A DNA stretch of 64,000 nt from Ascaris suum (GCA_013433145.1 CM024181.1:6510001-6574000); one strand, 5' to 3'. Shown: positions 1 to 24,453, counted from the first letter of the stretch. Notes: generated by a model not told the origin, from the sequence alone. Numbers and translations: made by a program.

Positions 1-1950
1 ATTACGTTGCGCAAAAAAAAAAAAAAAAAAAAAACGGAATCGCTATGAAGAGAATAAGAACGAAATCCGTCAGATTTATTCATTGCCTCACTGAGAGGGA
101 TTCTGTGATGAGTCGACAATCAATCACTGCAGATTTCTAAACGTTGAAGTGGGTAATTGAACAGGTAAATAGGAGTTTGATAAGTGAAATGAATAAAATT
201 GAAAACAATTTAAATCAGTTTTTAAATTTATTTCGATTAGCAAAATTAAATTAATTATTGAATCAGTTCTATTCAATCGTTCTAACGAGGATTTTTTTTA
301 ATAGGCTTGAAAATAATGTTTTGCCAATATTATTTCCCAAAAAAAATGAGAAAGAAATAGGATTTTTCATCAATTTGATCTATTACTGCAGTGAAATTTT
401 CAAATTCTATATATACGATAGAAAACAGAACCGTTACCACTAGAGTTTTTCGATTTCGAAACTTTCTCTTCGCACATCCGATCACTATTTTCTACTTGAT
501 ATACCATGAGAGGCATCCTTTATCACCACATCATTAAGATTGGAAATGTTATTTTTAGGGGGGAGGGGGGTGGATGAGGGGGTGGGGGCGGAAACGTTTG
601 ATTCCAGAATATTACTTGTAGATGTATACGATTGAGCGGATGACCCAACCTTTGTTTAGTACTACATCTATTTAGCATTATGCCTTAAAAGTGCTAATAA
701 TCCTGTGCTTTCACAAACTTTCACAGATGCATTTGCAGCTTTTGTTAAATTTATTATTGAACGATGAGAATGCTTCCTTTTAACAGGCATTCTCTAAACT
801 ATGACCAAACAAATCGGATCGACCTTGTTATTTTTTAACCATCGGAAGTTGAATCCTTCCTTCTTTTAACAATCTCTTATTTCAATTTTCATCATTTATG
901 TTGAATAATGAAAGAGTAAAGCAGCGATCGAGATGGCTCAAAAATTTTGTCTGAATTTACCTGGACACATCTACCTGAACATATCAAGAATTCATATCAT
1001 CAAGCTGGAGTAAATTATAAATGGTATAAATTTTAGACGGAAACCTATATACTTTGCATTTAATGAATGTAGAGGATCATATATCGTAGAGATGATGTTA
1101 ATACCCCTTTTAATTTAGAAAAATGAATAAAATATTCTGATTTCATTTCGCGAAATTGTCGGGGTTTTTTTTTGATTTTTTAAATCATTTATAGATTTTT
1201 GAAAAAATCTTCGTGAAAGAATGATATAAACAAAACAATATGAATTTTTATATTCTTTTTTTTTAAAAAAATAGAAAAAAGAACGTCGAGAATTTTCGAA
1301 TAACGGAACAAGAAAAGAGAAATAGCGGCTCACACATTCGCTGAGATAATTGTTTCCGCTTCCTGTTAGAAAAGAAAGTGAAGGAAAAATGGGAATCGAA
1401 ACGTTGCTAATCCTCTCGAGAATTGAAAAGTTGCATTTCCTAAAGAAATTGATATGCATAGAGGCGATGCTAAAAGTATTCTTCCACATAGATAGAAAGA
1501 TCGCCAAATAAAAATATTTATTAGCCATTTTTGTGATCGAATTTTTTTTTTGTGAGAGAGAGAGAAAGAGAGAAAAAAATTTCAATTTTTGAATATTGAT
1601 TTATATAATTTTAGGAAGAAAACTTTTTGAAAAAAAAAATTCAATAATTTAAAAAAAAACCGCTAATGGAATTTAATAGAAATTTGATATTGTGATGATC
1701 AAAATTAAATTTGTAGTTGCAATAAAGCTTAAGTATTTTAATGGATAAAATTAGGTTCAAATTTCTAGGCTATAATCAGATATTTATATTTGTCCCTCTT
1801 ACTATTTACTTTTGGTGGATTATTTTGATAGGTTGGCAATAAGTTTATCAATATAGAGAATAAAATATTCTTAATATCAGTACATTTAGGAATTTTTTTT
1901 TTGTTAAACATCTTTAAAAATTTCGGAAACTCATCTAATTTCTTTCCAGG
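1..1950. other. No gene supported upstream of the first gene
   Basis: I see no splice-bounded open frame that looks coding on either strand. Open frames here are short and made of A/T-rich codons (Phe, Lys, Asn, Ile). The stretch holds a G-rich run around 558-590 and ends with a T-rich splice acceptor just before the ATG at 1951, so the end probably contains 5' flank or leader of the following gene. Confidence 0.5.
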
Positions 1951-8144
<6,194 letters not shown>

Positions 8145-11100
8145 ATACGATACTTAACGCAATAAACAATTATACAGTCAGAAAGGATCAAAATATTCAC
8201 TCAAATATAGGAAAGATATTCATTACTTATTCGATGCATTGATTATAAGAATATTTTCATTTTCTAATCATAGGTATTATCAAGAAATAGGGAAATATTA
8301 GACAATAATTTCTTTTTAGGCCAACAATCAAATCATTTTTTGACGAGAGGAGTGGATGAGAGGGGATTTTTTTAGTTTCCAACGTTTTCTTAGGAGATAT
8401 TCCTCTCGTACTAAAAAAAAAAAGATTTGGTACTTTCTGAAATCAAAAATTTTTAAAAAAATGCTACATAATTTCTGAATGGATATTTTCAAGATATTTT
8501 AGAAATCAAAAAATTTTCTTTTTCCAGAAATTTTCAAAAAAAAAATGAAGCAATGAAAAATTTTTGATATTTTTATTCTCATTGTTAATTTTTCTATTAT
8601 CATAATTTCTTCAAAAAAAGAGGAGACGCCTTAAAAATAAATGATATCAAATTTTAGTGAAAATAACATCGACGATTTTTAGAAATGATTTCCAAGAAAA
8701 GACTACTTCTTACTTTTATATCAACGGTCGATTGCTTTCTATTGCTTATGTCATTAATGGTTTGCTTCAGAGCGCATTACTGAAGTAATATATCATCACT
8801 TAGCTCATTTGATGTAAAAACAACAAAACTAGTATTGCTGAAAAAAATCTACGTTCATGGATGGTGGATTGATCCACGAAAATATATCTTTTCAAATATT
8901 TGGTCGAATTTATTTCATCAAGTACTCTGTCAAATGTAGTTTATCGAGTTAAGTATTTACGTTACAACGGCCATAAAAAGAAACAGAGTCCAAAAGATAG
9001 GCATTTGTGCATTGTCGTTTCTTCATTTGTAGCGACAGGTATTTTACCTGTAGACATTGCTGTGATGTTGGTAACACTCGACGACGATCCGCATCCCTGA
9101 TTGATGTGTATGACATACAGTTGATTCGACTTCGTCGCATACTTTACATGGATACTCAGATGCAATTGGTACTAAAAATAGGCTTTTAGTTAATGTGTAA
9201 TTAAATCAAGGTTTTCCGTTCTCATTAAAATTTAGCGCCTATTCTTCTTGGCAACCGCTACTCCAAAAATCCGACTCAAAAAATTAGGCAACCTCGAATG
9301 ACTGTAGAATCCCGCTCTTAAGCTGGATACACGAAACAAAATTAAAACCCTCTCAATGAAAGTGACTTGTCCACATAATCGATGAGCTCCAGAAATCGTC
9401 CCCTCCTCCTCTCTCCTCTAACATCCTTTTTGACAGTTCGCCGAATACTTTCTTTTTAGGGAGACAGCCATTAGCAACAAAAAATCTCAAGAACAAATCG
9501 CTCTTAATAGAGAAATGAGTGTGCAATATAATTTTCTCACTAATAAAAGAAAAATCCCAATCCTCGAAGCATATTGTGCATAATACATCAAGTTTAAAGG
9601 CGACGAAGTGATAGTGTTTATTATCATATCGATAATTTTGGTTATTTACTGTTATGCACGTCGAAAACAGAATGTAATATTAATAGATATTTACGTTTGG
9701 CTAAATTTTGCATGTTTCAACGAATTTGGATGAATATTTTCGATAATATTAGATGAATTAAAATCTAAGGAGAACTCATATCAGCAATAATCCGACCTTA
9801 TTAGTCATTCAACTTAGGAGGTATATCCATCTGCCTAAAGGTTTTATCAGAGGTTTATCAACGAGATCGAGAATTTAATCAATAACGAAAACTCATATGA
9901 TCTAGTTAATAATTTGCAAATAATCGGTTGGATTCTGTTAATTTTTAAATAAATTGAAAAAATTTCTTAAATTATACGCCGTAATTTTATGATATCGATT
10001 TGAATTGCTGATGTTAGCGTAACATGAAAATTAATTTAATAATGAAGTGCATCATTCATTTAATGGGGGGAAAAATCAACGCCGTTACACTTTCGCGTAC
10101 ATATTGCAAAATATTTGATTGCAATATGCTGCAATAAAATCATATTCAACGTTCATTTGATAGATAAATATTAAAATAGAACGCACTTTCTAATTACACG
10201 TTCTATTACTGCGTAGATTGAGCACGTATAAGGTTGCCGATCATCGATTATAGGTTAGATAATTCGCTGAAGTAAAGACAAAGGTGAAATAGTCTAGAAG
10301 AGGAGATAAATGTTTACCTTCGTAGATGGTTTTAGAGAAATGTTGTTTTGTGCTCACTAAGGCAACAAATAATACCTGAAATAGAACGAACAAGAAAATA
10401 AAATAACCTATAAGTGAATAACGTTAGCCTCAAAATATACAAACTTGGAATAATTGCAAGAGCCTGAGGCTTTTAAGCTGACTGAATCGATGATAAGCAG
10501 CTAATCGTCTAAGCTACTCTCAAAATAAATTAAGAACGTTAGTTCTGTAATTTCTATGACTCAATGTCGATGTAACTCTTTGAATTTTGATTTTTTTTTA
10601 AAAAAAACAGATAAACATTGAAATAAGCATAAAATATTTTAGAATAACTTACATAGTATAATAATAGATGAATCTTCATAAGTCCTGAAAAAATTCTTTG
10701 ATGAAAGTGTTGAGAAAATTCCAACAAAAGTTTTCCGATGCTTACAATTTCACTAAAGAAAACAATAACAATTTCTGAGTTTTCTCTCAGATAAATAAGA
10801 AAATCAGTTGAGCAAAAGTGAGCAACTACTTATCACAAACACATAAGAAATATTAGCAATTTTCGGCGTTAGCTTCTCATGTGTCATACGATGGATGTTG
10901 TGAGGAACAACAGTACAATGAGTCATCGAGAAATAGTCATCAGCAGCATTAAAGAATACAGAATGAATGCATTTCTCCAGTTGAGCACAATTATAGCTCG
11001 CATTTCTTGAGAGAATAAGATTAAAAAAGAGGGAGGAGGGGGGGGGGGGGATACGGAGGAGGGCGAAAGAAGAGATGCACTAAAGTCAGTTGGTAGAAAT

Positions 11101-11516
11101 CTTCTCCGATTCAACTCATATTGCAGAAAATAAAGGAAAAAAAATCATAGAAGCATGGATAAAGTTCAATAATCAAACAATTAAATTATGGAAATTCAAT
11201 ATCGACTTCAATCAAGATTGGAAATCATGCATATTGTAAATATATATTATTTGTGTTTAATTTATACAGTGATATCAATTTTGCCATGATGAATAATGTT
11301 TGGTTGAATTTAACTTAAAACCTCAAGTAACACTGAAATTATCGTAATAAAATGTTTTATAAGAATTAGGCGATTTGACATCAAAGTTTGATTAAGTTGA
11401 ATGAACGTTTTAATAGAAAGTGGATATTTTTACTTGAAAACCGGAAAAATGGAAATGATTGAAGAAAAAAAAGCTTGAAAGGAACACAGAGAGACAGCAA
11501 AAAAAAAGAAAAAAAT
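8145..11516. other. Intergenic stretch without a supported gene
   Basis: Only short open frames occur here. The least A/T-biased is around 8900-9190, where both strands carry frames of about 60-70 codons, but none has convincing splice borders. A 13-base G run lies at 11038-11050. The stretch runs up to the outer end of the palindrome's left arm. Confidence 0.5.
8161..8166 (+). terminator. Polyadenylation signal AATAAA
   Basis: A canonical AATAAA hexamer begins 17 bases after the TAG stop of the DUF19 gene. It fits a very short 3' UTR. Confidence 0.6.
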
Positions 11517-11604
11517 AACAACAACAACAACAACAGCAACAACAACAACAACAAAACAACAACAACAACAAAACAACAAAACAAAAACAGAAACAACAAC
11601 AGCA
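11517..11604 (+). repeat. Interrupted (CAA)n at the outer end of the left palindrome arm
   Basis: About 88 bp of CAA/ACA triplets with several AAAAC and AGC interruptions. It is the counterpart of the much longer (TTG)n tract closing the right arm. The sequence inside it (from about 11605) matches the right arm in reverse complement; the sequence outside does not. Confidence 0.95.
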
Positions 11605-14600
11605 GTGGAATCAGACAACATATTTCAGGTAAAATGTCAATTAAACACCATTCAACGCTCTATGAGAATCTCTAATTAGTATGGATATTTTTGAAAAATT
11701 ATAACTTTTAAGTATATTGATGAATTTAATTAAAAGTTGGAATTTCTTTCTATTCAAAAAAAAAATTCGAAGTTCCATAATCTGGCTTATATTCGAGGAA
11801 ATATAGTATATTATTGCGGAGTCTAGGTTGTTCGCTCATATGGTTTGTAGAAAGGGAATGTTAAGGCGCTAAATTAATAAGCGTTTTCTATGATTTTGAG
11901 TTACTATTGTATACGTAAACCGAACTAAACAATGCAGAAAAAAAAAACGCATTGGATTGATGATAAAGGTAATTTTTGCTATATATAAATTAAATTTGCA
12001 TTTTACAATATGCAAAAATTTTTTATTGCAATGCAAAATAGTTAGCGAACAATTATCAATTGTTGAAGAAATAACTGAGTGAAAAAGGAAAAAAAACATC
12101 TAAGCAAAAAAAAACTTTTTTTGCTGCTAAATTTGCAACAACTTCACAACGACTACATCCAATGCAAGAAAAAAATTCTCTGAAGATGACGTCATCGTAT
12201 TTTTGCACTATTGCATTGAATAATACTACAATTCTTTTTGTTGGATTTTATAAGTGGATACCTTGCCCATAAACAGGCTCAAATAAATGGTATCATATTG
12301 TCAATAATAATGCTAAAATTGCGACCTAAAGAAAACAGCAACACCAAAGAATTCGAATGTGACGCTTGAAGACTTATTTCTTTCGTAAAAATTTTCTATT
12401 CTCAAACCAGTTCAGTAAAAAGTATCACATCATCCGAATGAAATCATCCGATCAATCGCTATTCGTTCCATATTGAAAAGAACTGAAATTAAAATTCCGC
12501 ATAGAGGAAGATCATATTTCTCTTAGACAGCTCAATTAATCGAATATTTCATTGACAGAATTGCTTCATCGTTGATTAGTGATCGATAACAAGCGCATTA
12601 TTGATGATGGATTATTTCATTACATTCGAATTAAAAAAAAGTTTATTGCAAAACAAGAAAAAAAAAGGAGGAACAAATCGATCTTTAAAAAATAAATGGA
12701 GGAAAAAAAAGAGAAGAAATAAATGCACGTCACTAATTTACTAGTGAAACATTTGCAATGATATTTTTTCTTCTACACTTTGTGATCACATCTATAAAAG
12801 CAATTGCTCCTTCGTTAACGTATCAGAATGCACATTTGCATCGATGCAATTTCTTCAATCAAAATTTTCCGTATTTTAGTTTCTTCTTTCATAATACAAT
12901 AATCTCATAGAAGAGCGATTTTGAAAGAGTTTAGTGGAATAACTCAGATAAAATGCCGTTAAATTTCGAATTATTTTATGCTCTTTATAGAAGACACTCT
13001 CCTAGTGTTTTATTATTTCTGAATTTTCTGCTTTATTTCTTCAAAGAGTTCTATTCTGATGACGATGATCTCAAAATAAACCACGATTCCTTTCTTTTGA
13101 TATTCTATGAAAATACCTGAATGGATTGGTAAGAAATAATGCTCTCGAATTCGTATTTTCTGCGTTTCCCCGTGTTTAATGAATCACATAGGCATAATGA
13201 AAATCCAAAAGACTCGATAAATCGTTCACAATTTTGTTTGAAATAATTGAATTTCCCTCATAAAATTGTAGTTCAGATGTTAGTGTTGGTTCCTTTCTTA
13301 GTAAGAATTCAAAAATTACTTTTTTTTAAACTGCAATTCAGGCGATTTCCTTCAAATACCATGTATAACCGGTCTGCTTTTTGACTGAAGAAATCCCACA
13401 CTGAGAAGTTTATTCACTGCAGCTTCCTATAATTATTCAACATTATTTTCGCTGTTCAAATAGTCATTTTGTGAATTTCGATTAATTAGACCCCCGACTG
13501 GAATAGTAGGATAAATCGAGTACGTTCGTGAAGTGTTGATATTGGTGCACTAGAATTGCCGACGTTGATCGCTTTATCAATCACCGATTGATTGAGTTGA
13601 TCACATTAGTTCTACTTCAAATAAAATAAAGTTAGGCAAAAACAATCTTGTACATTTCTTCTATCATCCGAGTAGTGTCATCCTTGCAAAAAAAAGAACT
13701 CAAAATGTAAAATAAATACAGCAAGACGCCGTGAAAGTATTATAAGGTACCGTAAAACGCAAACATCCCTCCATCTCATTTGAGCTCTAGTTCAACGTTG
13801 CTAAACAAAATTAGATGATCCCTTTAAAATAAAACCTGTTAATTCGATTATGAGCATAATTAATTTCCTGCACTCTAAACTCGAAGTACTGTTTTCGTTT
13901 ATAAGAGACTATCTTGCTCCTTATTTACTCCCATTTTTACCCGTTATGCAAACACAACTCGTTTTCCGAATGCCACTCAGCGCTTATTTTAGTGTCTTCG
14001 TCAATTACTTTCGTCTTACTTTGCGAAGAACCACTCCTGGGAATGTAGGTCCTTCAAGTTTTCTCCTCTTTTCCACTGAACATAGTGATATTATTGATAA
14101 GTGGTGATAATGATGATAGAGCAATAATAAACTTTAAAATATATCAGTAGTAAGGCATTCGAATAGAATTTCAAATTCCCTTCTAGAGAAGCACTGAAAG
14201 ATGATGAATTAGAGATAGAAGGACGGCTCAATGGGTAGCCCACTATCTCATCATTCCAACTATATCGTATTCAATTTTAATGTGCATCAACGATCACATA
14301 TAACGTAATAAATAAGCATTTTATTGATTTATTTGCAGGCTAAAAAAAACTTTAGATTTGTTTATAGCTATCCTACTCGCTTAGTTCCCACCGTCAATTA
14401 ATCCATGGAGGAATACAATTTCGTTTTGATTTACCCTCTTTTTTTGGCTATTATCTCCAACCGTTTACTAAATTAATACTGAAAAACTACCTTATAGCTA
14501 ATAACGGCGGAGATGTATTTTCGATTCCTAAACGGGAATATGCGCGGGAATAGGCGATACTAGATGGCATAAATTGCCTATCATCATTAAGCAATAATAA

Positions 14601-14697
14601 TTTTCAATTTCATTTTTCTAACGAAAAATTTTCCACCATCTTTAAACGTTAAAAAATGATGATGAGAAACGGTAAGATGTGAAGAGCGATAGAGCGC

Positions 14698-14714
14698 GGG
14701 GGGGGGGGGGGGGG
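14698..14714 (+). repeat. Poly-G run (17 G)
   Basis: A run of 17 G followed by A and five more G, about 83 bases upstream of the secreted-protein ATG. The mirror copy at 28982-28999 is an uninterrupted run of 18 C, so length and interruption differ between arms. Confidence 0.97.
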
Positions 14715-14796
14715 AGGGGGAATTGAGATTACATTATCGCTGTGCTTTTCTTGTTTTGTTTTTTTTTTAAACATAAACGAAAAATTTCTTTTCAGA

Positions 14797-19272
<4,476 letters not shown>

Positions 19273-19684
19273 ACGACAAATTCACTGCTTCCATCGCAAA
19301 AAAAAAATTTTTTTTTTCTTTCATTGTCGTTTCATATAGAAAAATATTTTCTTTAGCTGTTAATTGTGCCATTCTTGAAACAATTTATGGCGGTGATTTC
19401 ATGTCGTTCATTTATGCACATAAATATTTGTTCTTAAAGAATTCCGCTCATTTTCTTAAAATATAGGATCAAAAATTAAAAAATTTCCCGATTGAGGGCG
19501 TTTGCATGATTTTATTTTAAAAGACGCTTACCTTATTTATTTTAATTTTGAAAAGCTTAAAGCATGAATAGCTTTTCACTCGCCACCGGAAATGAGAAGA
19601 TGTCTGAAGTGAAACCTCTGTCCAACTAACTTGACAGACATCAGAATTAGCTGCTACCTGAAATAGTGTTCACCATAATTGGCT

Positions 19685-19994
19685 TTAATCTTGTCTAATA
19701 TCAGTGGACACTTCCGATCTAATATAAATGGACACTTCCGATCCACCAGTCGCCGATGCAGTGTGTAGGCAAAAGAGAATGAAGAAAATTTCATGCACAA
19801 AAAGAAGTAAAATTAGCTGCGATTTTTTCATCATGACTAGCGTTTCGATTGATTTGCATTTAGAAGCGTTGCCAAATTGTGCAAATTCGCAGCGAACTTC
19901 CAAAGCCCATTACATCTACATCGATGATCGCATAGCATATACACATGGTAGCCTCATGAATAATCATGCGAATTTTACATATGTTATTCGATAA
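19685..19994. other. Small overlapping ORFs of uncertain status, left arm
   Basis: The minus strand carries a 72-codon frame (19685-19903). From its internal Met-Met-Lys-Lys it reads as a strongly hydrophobic leader ending near TASA. The plus strand carries an overlapping 88-codon frame (19728-19994). Both frames are kept in the mirror copy (23732-24041). No splice signals tie them to the neighbouring gene. They could be a short secreted peptide gene or chance frames preserved because the arms are similar here. Confidence 0.2.
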
Positions 19995-20138
19995 TCATCA
20001 AAGCAACGAAAGTACTCAGAAAATTGCAAAAATAAATTAAATTGGCATTATTAAATTAAAAGTGAAAAAAATAAAATTAATAAAATTAAAAAAATCAAAC
20101 ATAAAATAAACACTAAGAAATAAAAATAAAATTAAACA

Positions 20139-20935
20139 TTAAATTTGCAAGTCATTAGAGAAAATAAATATATGAAAAACAGCATACGTAAATGCAATTT
20201 TCGCACTAAGTATCGCATGCGAATTTCTTTTCTCATACGGATATTTTTCCATATGAGTCAACATCGATTTAGTACGACGGCTATATAGTGTACATCTATG
20301 AAGCTTAAAATAGCTATTTCCCTTTTGCCAAAAAACATTGTCGCAATCAAAATTATAAGAGTTACCATTCCGATTGTTTCCAACTACAAGCAGTTGAATT
20401 CTTAGCAATTTCATTCATATCTCGGATCATGAGATAAGAATTGGAACTCCCGAGAATTCATTAATTTTAAAATTCGGAGGAGGAGGGCGTAGGGAGGAGG
20501 TGGAGAAGCTTGACTCCGTCATGCTTTCAATGAGGGACAGAAACGACTTTGCTCTGAAGGTATTGCTGCTAATAATTCTTTCAATCGTCGTCACTTTCGA
20601 AGGGAAAATATTCACATCTATTCACATAGGAAAAAAATTAAAGAGATCAAAATTCATTTCAAGTGTAATATTAACGTTGCAAGCATTAAAGTAAGAAAAA
20701 GATATTCCGAACGAGAAAATTGCTCAGACGTAAAGACACTTGGAGAGAATATTTTGCAGGTTTGGAAATTGCACCTGTGGTCGAATCAGTAGACAGGGAG
20801 ACCGGAACTTTGGAGATGATCTAAAATTACAACTGCAATTGATACGGTTCTCAGGACTTTGGGGTTCTGAAGCTTGAGAGGAATGTTAGATGAGGTGACG
20901 GAAGGCAGGAGCACGGGGTTGGGGAGGAGGAAGAG
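20139..20935. other. Innermost conserved block, left arm: GC-richer, several small ORFs
   Basis: This block is almost identical to its mirror (22725-23519). A plus-strand frame at 20500-20694 (64 codons) differs from its mirror at only two residues. It begins with charged residues followed by a hydrophobic stretch (VLLLIILSIVV), and a CTGAAG/GTATTG donor-like site follows codon 22. A TTTTGCAG acceptor at about 20759 is followed by a stretch open in two frames, ending at about 20820 and 20878. A minus-strand frame of about 90 codons lies at 20139-20414. No family is recognised. Confidence 0.3.
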
Positions 20936-21086
20936 AAGAATCACTGTTGATAAGCAATCTAATTGTTAGGTTTATCCACAAAAATTTCTTCATAATTTCA
21001 TCAATGTACATCTTGTAAAATCAAAGCAAAGTTTTTGTGAATTTTGATTTGCATGTTGATGGATAAAATCAAAAAACGTTTTATTT

Positions 21087-22571
21087 GCACATTCATGCCA
21101 ATCATTGATTCAGTATTGCAGCATCCACGATTGAGGTGGATTTAGATGTATTATATTTCATGTTCCGCTTTTTCGTAATCGACATTCTCTACTACGAATA
21201 AATTATGAAATAATTTCCCCTTTTAGAAATAATTTCCGTAAAAACGTCCCATCTCATCACTCAAGAAATTTTAGAGGACCACGCTTTTGAATTTAGATGA
21301 CTGTTGCAATATTAGAAAAGTGAAACATTTGCATCTCTATATAGATAGTGGTCATTCAGCGATTTTAGCAGTAATCACAGCACTTATTGCAACTGTGAAT
21401 GAAGAACATTGAATGAAGACATTTTAGACAACTTCATTCTCTAATTGATGAAGTGACGATGTGCCATGCAACCGACAAAATCCTGGAATAAATATTACCA
21501 AAAGACTTTCGTAATGAAATAATAAGTAGATGACAGGTATATGGGGATGGATGGGGACGAGAGTAGGATATGGAAGAGGTGAGAATAAATCTCGACTGCC
21601 TGAGGCATTTAAAATGGACATGGTGCTTTTAGGTCAGCTATAGTAGATCAAAAAGTTGCATATAGCATACCTTCCATGAAGTGCACATCGTCGGCCAATA
21701 TATTAGAGGGTTGCCTCCCAAACATTACATGTGCCAGGTTTCCATCACAATAGCATTTTAAACCTTGACATCCAATAAAGTCGCTCGTTTAAGGCGTTGT
21801 GAAAAATATGAATACCACTGCCATATATGTTTACGTTTTATTTATCTACTTCCCGAACATTCTCAACGAACGTTTTATTAAATCCACCATTAAAAAAACC
21901 CTTCGGTGAAAGCCTCTTTCCTATGAGCCTGAAATTGAAACTGCAAATGTTCAAATCAATTTCAATGTAATCTGAAAGTAAAGTAAACTTCAATCACAAC
22001 AACAGATAGATATTTTGTTTTGTTGCGTAGTTTATTCTTATGGTAAACAATTAATTAGCTTTTTGTTTTACCAAAAGTAATTATTCACCTAATTTTTCTA
22101 TGATTCACACGCGCACGCATTCAGTCGATACGGTCTAAAGAAACATCGTTTGTCCATACTTCTCTTTCTAACGAGAAACCAAACGGGGCGCTTTAATATC
22201 GTTTTATTTACCTATTAAACGATATTTTCCATTTTTTTTCATCTTTATTTTAAACCTTTTTTCTAATTATGATTACAACTATATTCCCCGGGGCTATTTA
22301 TTTTTATATTTATATAGTTGTTGCTCTAATAAAACAACTTTTAACATGCATTTTTGTGCTGTTTTTTATTAAATCAAAATATTTTACTGTAGCAAATTAC
22401 CTTTCATAGGTGTTGCAAAAAAAATATTTAAGATTTTTTGTGATAGAAAAGTTTTTATGCAAAGTATGAAGTATAATTGATAGCTGAGAACCAATGGATC
22501 AATATATTTTTTGATTAAAAAATAAATAATTTAGTTGTTTCCTCAAATAGAATAATTAATAAAACATCGAG
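21087..22571. other. Unique spacer at the palindrome centre
   Basis: About 1.49 kb with no counterpart in either arm. I see no splice-supported gene; the longest frame is a 65-codon minus-strand ORF at 21424-21621. It contains a 10-bp perfect hairpin at 22195-22226 and an 8-bp CCCCGGGG at about 22287. Confidence 0.7.
22195..22226. repeat. Short hairpin in the palindrome spacer
   Basis: AATATCGTTT (22195-22204) and its exact complement AAACGATATT (22217-22226) flank a 12-base loop. The left half continues into CGTTTTATTT, a decamer also found at the inner ends of both arms. Confidence 0.8.
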
Positions 22572-22719
22572 AAATAAAACGTTTTTTGATTTTATCCATC
22601 AACATGCAAATCTAAATTCACAAAAACTTTGCTTTGATTTTACAAGATGTACATTGATGAAATTATGAAGAAATTTTTGTGGATAAACCTAAGAATTAGA
22701 TTCCTTATCAACAGTGATT

Positions 22720-23519
22720 CTTCTCTTCCTCCTCCCCAACCCCGTGCTCCTGCCTTCCGTCACCTCATCTAACATTCCTCTCAAGCTTCAGAACCCCAAA
22801 GTCCTGAGAACCGTATCAATTGCAGTTGTAATTTTAGATCATCTCCAAAGTTCCGGTCTCCCTGTCTACTGATTCGACCACAGGTGCAATTTCCAAACCT
22901 GCAAAATATTCTCTCCAAGTGTCTTTACGTCTGAGCAATTTTCTCGTTCGGAATATCTTTTTCTTATTTGAATGCTTGCAACGTTACTATTACACTTGAA
23001 ATGAATTTTGATCTCTTTAATTTTTTTCCTATGTGAATAGATGTGAATATTTTCCCTTCGAAAGTGACGACGATTGAAAGAATTATTAGCAGCAATACCT
23101 TCAGAGCAAAGTCGTTTCTGTCCCTCATTGAAAGCATGACGGAGTCAAGCTTCTCCACCTCCTCCCCTACGCCCTCCTCCTCCGAATTTTAAAATTAATG
23201 AATTCTCGGGAGTTCCAATTCTTATCTCATGATCCGAGATATGAATGAAATTGCTAAGAATCAACTGCTTGTAGTTGGAAACAATCGGAATGGTAACTCT
23301 TATAATTTTGATTGCGACAATGTTTTTTGGCAAAAGGGAAATAGCTATTTTAAGCTTCATAGATGTACACAATATAGCCGTCGTATTAAATCGATGTTGA
23401 CTCATATGGAAAAATATCCGTATGAGAAAAGAAATTCGCATGCGATACTTAGTGCGAAAATTGCATTTACGTATGCTGTTTTTCATATATTTATTTTCTC
23501 TAATGACTTGCAAATTTAA
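22720..23519. other. Innermost conserved block, right arm: GC-richer, several small ORFs
   Basis: Mirror of 20139-20940 with very few differences. The plus-strand frame at 23229-23519 is 96 codons here. In the left arm a one-base insertion (about 20398-20402) shifts its first codons and shortens it. The minus-strand frame at 22964-23158 is the mirror of the 64-codon frame on the left. None of these matches a family I recognise. Confidence 0.3.
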
Positions 23520-23731
23520 TGTTTAATTTTATTTTTATTTCTTAGTGTTTATTTTATGTTTGATTTTTTTAATTTTATCGTCACTTTTAATTTTAATGCC
23601 ATTTATTTTTGATTTTAATTTTGAGTTTAATAATTTTAATGCCATTTATAATGCCATTTTGCCAAAATAATGCCATTTAATAATTTTAATTTATTTTTGC
23701 AATTTTCTGAGTACTTTCGTTGCTTTGATGA

Positions 23732-24041
23732 TTATCGAATAACATATGTAAAATTCGCATGATTATTCATGAGGCTACCATGTGTATATGCTATGCGATC
23801 ATCGATGTAGATGTAATGGGCTTTGGAAGTTCGCTGCGAATTTGCACAATTTGGCAACGCTTCTAAATGCAAATCAATCGAAACGCTAGTCATGATGAAA
23901 AAATCGCAGCTAATTTTACTTCTTTTTGTGCATGAAATTTTCTTCATTCTCTTTTGCCTACACACTGCATCGGCGACTGGTGGATCGGAAGTGTCCATTT
24001 ATATTAGATCGGAAGTGTCCACTTGTATTAGACAATATTAA
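23732..24041. other. Small overlapping ORFs of uncertain status, right arm
   Basis: Mirror of 19685-19994. The plus-strand frame 23823-24041 includes a hydrophobic leader-like segment (LILLLFVHEIFFILFCL). It ends in two tandem copies of GATCGGAAGTGTCCA (23983-23997 and 24007-24021), so the C-terminal codons are repeat-derived. The minus-strand 88-codon frame is identical to the left copy. Confidence 0.2.
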
Positions 24042-24453
24042 AGCCAATTATGGTGAACACTATTTCAGGTAGCAGCTAATTCTGATGTCTGTCAAGTTAG
24101 TTGGACAGAGGTTTCACTTCAGACATCTTTCTCATTTCCGGTGGTGAGTGAAAAGCTATTCATGCTTTAAGCTTTTCAAAATTAAAATAAATAAGTTAAG
24201 CGTTTTTTAAAATAAAATCATGCAAACGCCTTCAATTGGGAAATTTTTTTATTTTTGATCCTATATTTTAAAAGAAACGAGCGGAATTCCTTAAGAACAA
24301 ATATTTATGTGCATAAATGAACGACATGAAATCACCGCCATAAATTGTTTCAAATAATGGCACAATTAACAGCTAAAGAAAATATTTTTCTATATGAAAC
24401 GACAATGAAAGAAAAAAAATTTTTTTTTGCGATGGAAGCAGTGAATTTGTCGT

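Noticed and set aside
13850..14107. Plus-strand 85-codon ORF mirrored at 29524-29826
   Set aside because: Open in both arms for about 60 codons but then frameshifted between them, with many residue changes and no splice context. It is better explained as chance plus arm similarity.
24006..24015. AGATCGGAAG matching the start of a common sequencing adapter
   Set aside because: The match stops after ten bases, the word is part of a natural tandem repeat, and its mirror exists in the other arm.
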